Shown: positions 59,811 to 64,000 of the stretch, one piece after another
Layout: each line of letters opens with the position of its first letter
How positions within the stretch are numbered: the first letter of the stretch is position 1
Assembly: GCA_027485695.1 (NCBI GenBank)
Contig: JAIXQO010000003.1
Coordinates: 992,932-1,056,931, forward strand
Origin: Pseudomonadota bacterium
GTDB taxonomy: Bacteria; Bdellovibrionota; UBA1018
Direction: 5' to 3'
Length of the DNA stretch: 64,000 nt
Made by a program: the position numbers and the translations under genes
Notes under the pieces: generated by a model
Told to the model about the DNA's origin: nothing
What the model saw: only the letters and a program-made list of their open reading frames with translations
Databases searched by the model: none

Positions 59811-60077
59811 ATGAAAAACAGCCTGACTAAACTAATGATTGCCGGAGTCCTGACGATCTTGTCCTTCGCTCATGCGAACGCCGCGGTTCCTTCGGATCAA
59901 GCCGCGCGAGCCGCGATGAATCGAGCGCTTTTTCTGGCGGAAAAACCTCTCGTGATGGAACAGAGGCTCGCCGTTCAAACGGGTAACCCAGTCAACCACA
60001 TGAAAAAATACGAACGTTCGCTTCAACAAGGTGAAGTCGAGTTTTCAGATCAAGTCGGAAAACTGATCAAGAAATAG
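59811..60077 (+). CDS. Small exported protein of unknown function
   Basis: The 88-residue protein has a signal peptide (SLTKLMIAGVLTILSFAHAN) and a mature part of about 64 residues rich in Ala, Arg, Glu and Lys (AARAAMNRALFLAEKPLVME). It has no Cys. CGGGAGAA precedes the start as a ribosome binding site. It is monocistronic. A T-rich stretch follows but no convincing terminator hairpin was seen. Confidence 0.72.
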   Translation: MKNSLTKLMIAGVLTILSFAHANAAVPSDQAARAAMNRALFLAEKPLVMEQRLAVQTGNPVNHMKKYERSLQQGEVEFSDQVGKLIKK

Positions 60078-60156
60078 GTTCAGTTTTTTTTCGATTCTTC
60101 GGCGAATCCGCAGGACGTCGTACCGTCGCCTTTTTTAAAAAAATCGGCCTCGTAGC

Positions 60157-61548
60157 TTAGCTCGGCCCTACCACACAAGTTCGCGATACGGCGAACTCCA
60201 GGCAACCATCCGTTCCCAGTTCCCTGCCATAACCAGAGTACTTAATCCCTCCAAACGGTAGTCGTGCGTGAGAGGCGACGATCGAATTCTCAAAAAACAT
60301 TCCGGATCGAATGAGCCCACGCAATATTTTGCGCTCGGTTTCATTTTCACCCCAACAGCTTGCACCAAGTCCGAAAAGCGTTTCGTTCGCAAGTTCGGCG
60401 GCTTGCTCAAGCGAGTCAAACGGTTCGACAAAAAATACGTGGCCAAACGTTTCCACTTGTCTGAGTGCGTGACCTTTTGGAAGGTTCGTCACGATCCGAG
60501 GTGCGAAATAGGTTCCGGCGAGCGGGAGTTGTTTTTCACCGAATGATTCGACCACTGCGCCCGCATCTATCGTGTCGCGAACGAACGTTTCGAGGGCTTC
60601 GACCGCCGCGCGATTGACGAGAGGCCCTAGGTCTGTTTTTTCATCAATCGGATCACCGATGATGATTCGATTGAGTCGCGCGCGGAGGCCGTTGAGGAAA
60701 TCTGGATAGAGAGTTCGCGCAACTAGGAAACGTTTGGCGGCGATACAGCTGTGACCGTTTGACAGGAGGCGAGATTGCACGGCTTTTTCGATTGTGGATT
60801 CGAGTGGCGCCGAATCTAAAACGACAAATGGATCGCTGCCACCGAGTTCAAGCACACATTTTTTAAGGTTTAATCCTGCTCGCGCGGCGACCTGTTTTCC
60901 AGCACCTTCGCTTCCGGTCAGCGTGACGGCGGTAATGCGAGGGTCGTCGATCAGGGAGAGTGCGCGTTCTCCCGCTAGGATCACGAGTTCAAATGAGCCG
61001 GGTTCTCCGCCGACCGAATCAAATGCTTGCTTGAGTGCAAGAGCCGACCCCGTGACGTTCGATGCATGTTTTAGGACGAACGAATTGCCGAGTAAGTACG
61101 ACGGCGCGAATGCGCGTACGGCCTGCCAGAATGGAAAATTCCAAGGCATGATCGCATAGAGCGTTCCGATCGGATCCCACTCCGTCCAAGCCTGGAACCC
61201 TTCGCCACGTGGGTGCAGTCGTGGGGCGAACAATCGATCTGCGTCTTCGACGAGTAGGCGCAAGGTGGACGCACATTTTTTTACTTCTTCGCGGGCGTGT
61301 TTCAGAGTTTTACCCATTTCATCGGTGATGAGTCGGGCATGGGTTTCCAGATGAGTGTCGAGCTGATCGGCGAACGCGAGGAGCGTTTTTTTTCGGCGAG
61401 CGCGGAGTTCGGCGCGGGGTTCGATGAGAGAACTTTTGAAACAGGTGTCTGCTCGGGCGAGCAGGGAGGAGATTTGTTCGGGCGTCGACTCCGGATAGGC
61501 ACGGAGGATTTCTTCGTTGGCGGGGTTTCGAGTGGTGGTCGCGCTCAT
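60157..61548 (-). CDS. Aldehyde dehydrogenase (succinate-semialdehyde type)
   Basis: The 463-residue NAD(P)-dependent enzyme has cofactor/active-site blocks: GTLYAIMPWNFPFWQAVRAF, VTLTGSEGAGKQVAAR, LELGGSDPFVVLDSAPL (catalytic Glu) and SNGHSCIAAKRFLVAR (catalytic Cys). C-terminal ARLPFGGIKYSGYGRELG is typical of SSADH-like enzymes. It most likely oxidises succinic or another semialdehyde. No GABA aminotransferase is adjacent. The start is ATG at 61548. A perfect hairpin lies 36 bases upstream. Confidence 0.9.
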   Translation of the reverse strand: MSATTTRNPANEEILRAYPESTPEQISSLLARADTCFKSSLIEPRAELRARRKKTLLAFADQLDTHLETHARLITDEMGKTLKHAREEVKKCASTLRLLVEDADRLFAPRLHPRGEGFQAWTEWDPIGTLYAIMPWNFPFWQAVRAFAPSYLLGNSFVLKHASNVTGSALALKQAFDSVGGEPGSFELVILAGERALSLIDDPRITAVTLTGSEGAGKQVAARAGLNLKKCVLELGGSDPFVVLDSAPLESTIEKAVQSRLLSNGHSCIAAKRFLVARTLYPDFLNGLRARLNRIIIGDPIDEKTDLGPLVNRAAVEALETFVRDTIDAGAVVESFGEKQLPLAGTYFAPRIVTNLPKGHALRQVETFGHVFFVEPFDSLEQAAELANETLFGLGASCWGENETERKILRGLIRSGMFFENSIVASHARLPFGGIKYSGYGRELGTDGCLEFAVSRTCVVGPS

Positions 61549-61583
61549 GGGTCCATCATAGAACCAGTCAGGAATGGAGGAAA

Positions 61584-61621
61584 CCCTTTTGGCCGGCGTT
61601 TTCCGCCCTTGGCCAAAAGGG
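61584..61621. terminator. Perfect 11-bp hairpin between two minus-strand genes
   Basis: CCCTTTTGGCC (61584-61594) and GGCCAAAAGGG (61611-61621) pair perfectly, with a second small stem (GGCG/CGCC) in the 16-base loop. It lies 15 bases after the stop of the secreted gene at 61637 and ahead of the aldehyde dehydrogenase. No long T-run follows, so termination is plausible but unproven. Confidence 0.5.
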
Positions 61622-61636
61622 CCTACTTGGCGGAGC

Positions 61637-62149
61637 TTAGCGGACGGTCATGCCTTGCGGAAGTTTAGCGATTTCGTAGGTCACGAATTCGAGGACCGTA
61701 CGAAGCTGGCGAGCGCTGGAGAGGTCGAATTCGTTGATCGGAGCCGTACGATTTTCGACGTAGCATTGTTCAACCGAAAGCACGAGGCGCAGGTTGCCCG
61801 TGAACTGGCCGTCGCGAGTGGTTGTAGAGACGAGAAGCGCGCTTTCGACCGGAAGAGGCATCATCATGCAGGTTGTTGCGGATCGGGTCGATTTGACCGG
61901 AGCAAGCGAGAGTCCGTATGAGAGTTCAGACAGTTGGGTGAAGTTTTGAACTTGAAGTTGGGTGCGGCCGAGGACGCGACGTTGACCGACATCGGTGATC
62001 GTGACCGTTCCATAGTTGTCGAGAGTCGTTTCAATCGATCGGCCGAAGTAGCTCAGTTGGAGTTGAGCCGAAGGGCGACGTGGATAGAGGCTGTCAGCAG
62101 AGGCGAGGGCAGGGATCAGAGCGACTAAAACCAAGAAAAACTTTTTCAT
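61637..62149 (-). CDS. Secreted protein of unknown function
   Basis: The ATG at 62149 has AAGGA seven bases upstream and starts MKKFFLVLVALIPALASADS, a signal peptide. The mature part of about 150 residues is beta-rich (AQLQLSYFGRSIETTLDNYG, RVLGRTQLQVQNFTQLSELS) with two Cys (SATTCMMMPL, SVEQCYVENR), probably one disulfide. It is likely a small beta-sandwich exported protein. No family or role was recognised. Confidence 0.72.
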   Translation of the reverse strand: MKKFFLVLVALIPALASADSLYPRRPSAQLQLSYFGRSIETTLDNYGTVTITDVGQRRVLGRTQLQVQNFTQLSELSYGLSLAPVKSTRSATTCMMMPLPVESALLVSTTTRDGQFTGNLRLVLSVEQCYVENRTAPINEFDLSSARQLRTVLEFVTYEIAKLPQGMTVR

Positions 62150-62310
62150 AAGAAGTCCTTTGCCGTGAGGCGATTCACCGAAAGAATATTTCACTCTCGA
62201 TGTGAGTGATTTGTTCGATGAACAGGGACTATCGTAGAAATTGAATGAGCGAGAATGATTAGTTTTTATGTTACAGAATAAGTAAAAATTATGGTGCTGC
62301 GCGACATGCT

Positions 62311-63186
62311 TTAGATCAAGTCGACGATTCTTTGCTCAAAATGCTCGCGAAATGCAGTCAAATTTGCAGAATCGACCCGATTCTTTCGGGTGACGAGACT
62401 CAGGGCATAGCTGAATTCTTTTTTGGAATGAAGTGCGGTGAGGGTGCCTTTTTCTAAACCGGACTTGACCATGAACCTAGGCAAGAGGGCGACACCGAGG
62501 CCCTGTTTGACGAGTTCTTTCTGTGCATCCAAGTTGTTGCAAGCGATCGTCGTTTCCACGCTCACGCCGTTTGATCGAAGCATTTCGAGCACTGGAAATG
62601 GTCGATTCTTGGGATAGTCAATGTCACGCGAGATGATAAATGACCCGCGACGTTTCTTGTTTTGTAGTTGGGAAGTCGCGATCACTAAGCGGAAAGGAAC
62701 ATCCGCCAGGCGGGTGATCCTGAACCCCGTGCTCTCGGGAACAGTGAAAAACAGCCCGAACTCCACGCGCCCTTCGTGAATCTCATTGCAGATCAAATTC
62801 GAGCTACCGGAGAAAATAGATGGCCGCACCGAAGGATAGAGCCGCAGGAAATCCGCGAGAATTCCTGGTACCAAGTAGGAGGCGACGGAGTCAGTCGCGC
62901 CGAACGTGAGGGGACCACTGCGCTCGAGTTTTTCGGCCGGGGAAAATGCGTTGATCGCGTCGACGTCGTCAAAGATTCTTTCGCAGATGCGATAAACCTC
63001 TCCACCCGAATGGGTGAGGCGGATCCCTCGCTTGTGACGCTCCAAGAGCGAGAAGCCGAGTTGGTCCTCGAGTGATTTGACCATCTTGCTGATGGTGGGT
63101 TGCTGGATGCGGAGCGCCCGGGAGGCTCGTGTGAAGCTCCCTTCGCGGGCGACAACAAAAAAGTATTTGAGATGATTCAGTTCCAT
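62311..63186 (-). CDS. LysR-family transcriptional regulator
   Basis: The 291-residue protein has the N-terminal LTTR HTH: MELNHLKYFFVVAREGSFTR, ASRALRIQQPTISKMVKSLE and DQLGFSLLERHKRGIRLTHS. The C-terminal periplasmic-binding-like effector domain has GPLTFGATDSVASYLVPGIL. It stands divergent to the ammonium transporter at 63499 and may regulate it or itself. A T-N11-A dyad 33 bases upstream of its start is the likely operator. The effector is unknown. Confidence 0.92.
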   Translation of the reverse strand: MELNHLKYFFVVAREGSFTRASRALRIQQPTISKMVKSLEDQLGFSLLERHKRGIRLTHSGGEVYRICERIFDDVDAINAFSPAEKLERSGPLTFGATDSVASYLVPGILADFLRLYPSVRPSIFSGSSNLICNEIHEGRVEFGLFFTVPESTGFRITRLADVPFRLVIATSQLQNKKRRGSFIISRDIDYPKNRPFPVLEMLRSNGVSVETTIACNNLDAQKELVKQGLGVALLPRFMVKSGLEKGTLTALHSKKEFSYALSLVTRKNRVDSANLTAFREHFEQRIVDLI

Positions 63187-63218
63187 AATGCCTGATTCCT
63201 CGGTGTGATGCGGCCTGT

Positions 63219-63233
63219 ATTCATCAGATGAAT
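63219..63233. promoter_or_regulatory. LysR-type operator (T-N11-A dyad)
   Basis: ATTCAT-CAG-ATGAAT is a perfect 6-3-6 dyad containing a T-N11-A spacing, as LysR proteins use. It is 33 bases upstream of the LysR start. The rest of the 312-base gap 63187-63498 has an AT-rich part (63240-63270) and a purine ribosome binding site before 63499. Confidence 0.5.
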
Positions 63234-63498
63234 GAATGTCATAGAAATTATATATTTTAAAGAATGCATTGAATCACGCACTGTGAATTCCCGTGACGGG
63301 ATTCTTTTTTCGCAGCGATCTCCCCATTCAGGCCAGACGTTCCAATCGTCCAAACCTCCGCGCGTCCTCCCCCAAAAGTCAGATGGTACTTATTTCACGG
63401 CATGATTCGTTCCATGCGGTGAGTCTCGATCTTGGAAAGATCGTGACCCATTCGGGCGAAATCACAGCATTTGAACATCTCAACGGGGGACAGGGATC

Positions 63499-64000
63499 AT
63501 GAAGATTTTCGGGGTAAAATACGGTGTTTATGTGGGTACGCTCTCGGCTTTGCTGAGTTTTTCTACCGCCTGGGCCGACGAACTGGCTCCGCGCATCGAT
63601 ACGGGCGATACGGCTTGGATGCTGATCGCAACCGCGCTTGTGTTTGTGATGACGCCTGGTCTCGCATTTTTCTACGGCGGCATGGTCCAGTCGAGACACG
63701 TGGTTTCGACCCTTTTCCAAAGTTTTATTTCCCTAGGCGTGATCGCCGTACTCTGGGCATGTTTCGGTTACTCGCTCGTTTTCTCGGGCGATCACGGTGG
63801 TTGGATCGGAGATTTCGGTTTTGCGTTCTTGCGCGGAGTGGGCGAAACGCCGAATACGGCTTACGCTGCGACTATTCCTCACGAGCTGTTCATGCTTTTT
63901 CAAGGGATGTTCGCGGTGATTACGCCTGCGCTCATCACGGGCGCATTCGCGGAGCGCATACGATTCAAAGCCTGGCTCTTAATTCTGCCGCTATGGATGC
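63499..64000 (+). CDS. amtB: Ammonium transporter, 5' part (cut by the window end)
   Basis: The frame is open to base 64000, so the 3' end is outside the window. The visible 167 residues start MKIFGVKYGVYVGTLSALLS with a signal peptide, then IDTGDTAWMLIATALVFVMT, PGLAFFYGGMVQSRHVVSTL and VITPALITGAFAERIRFKAW, the first helices of the Amt/Rh channel family. It conducts ammonium or ammonia across the inner membrane. GGGGGACAGGG upstream is the likely ribosome binding site. No glnK lies upstream; it may follow downstream. Confidence 0.93.
   Translation, partial: MKIFGVKYGVYVGTLSALLSFSTAWADELAPRIDTGDTAWMLIATALVFVMTPGLAFFYGGMVQSRHVVSTLFQSFISLGVIAVLWACFGYSLVFSGDHGGWIGDFGFAFLRGVGETPNTAYAATIPHELFMLFQGMFAVITPALITGAFAERIRFKAWLLILPLWM

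Overview
The window (64 kb, G+C a little above 50% by eye) looks like chromosome of a free-living Gram-negative bacterium of the Bdellovibrionota/Oligoflexia type. This is an inference from gene content: a TIGR02147-type HTH regulator with a second related-looking regulator, each beside a secreted protein; many short exported proteins of unknown function with loose lipoboxes; a Bdellovibrio-style HNH endonuclease with a CSRE peptide before its catalytic domain; and a redoxin / lipoprotein / Cys-Cys barrel operon. No rRNA, tRNA, CRISPR array, intact insertion sequence or prophage was seen.

Layout. 1-4.6 kb: the 3' end of a Cys-rich secreted protein, then two regulator/secreted-protein pairs; one partner carries nine perfect tandem heptapeptides. 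4.8-13.2 kb: three large secreted proteins on the minus strand share the Cys-rich N-terminal module of the first protein, but each has a different core (LamG, CARDB-like, seven RCC1-like blades). A very short type IV prepilin gene is divergent from the last of them. 13.6-19.4 kb: an exported operon resembling the planctomycete/myxobacterial DUF1588-DUF1501 systems, with CXXCH proteins and a LamG lipoprotein. 19.5-28.5 kb: small coiled-coil protein, cold-shock protein with an insertion, Tat-exported amine oxidase, photolyase/redoxin/lipoprotein/barrel operon, CinA-like protein and TypA. 28.5-36.1 kb: HNH endonuclease, copies of a two-hairpin repeat that resembles the 3' end of that HNH gene, Nfu, FolE, zinc-ribbon protein, trypsin-like protease and several unknown exported proteins.

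36.1-46.3 kb: TetR-TolC-RND efflux operon with no membrane fusion protein and a perfect TetR-type operator, a methyltransferase, a fatty acid desaturase and EttA. 46.5-55.9 kb: a CXXCH protein, a Fic protein and an N-degron cluster (ClpS, ClpA, Aat), with further unknown membrane or secreted proteins. 55.9-64 kb: RNA/DNA maintenance enzymes (TrmN6-like methyltransferase, family 5 uracil-DNA glycosylase, FtsJ-type methyltransferase), a DUF4442 protein, HAD phosphatase, semialdehyde dehydrogenase, LysR regulator and the start of an ammonium transporter.

The most novel-looking region is 1-13.3 kb: a modular Cys-rich surface-protein family with interchangeable cores beside a shaft-only pilin, bordered by regulator/secreted-protein pairs. 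The second is the set of HNH-linked repeats and palindromes at 28.5-29.7, 36.0 and 46.46 kb. All domain calls were made by eye; no database search was run.
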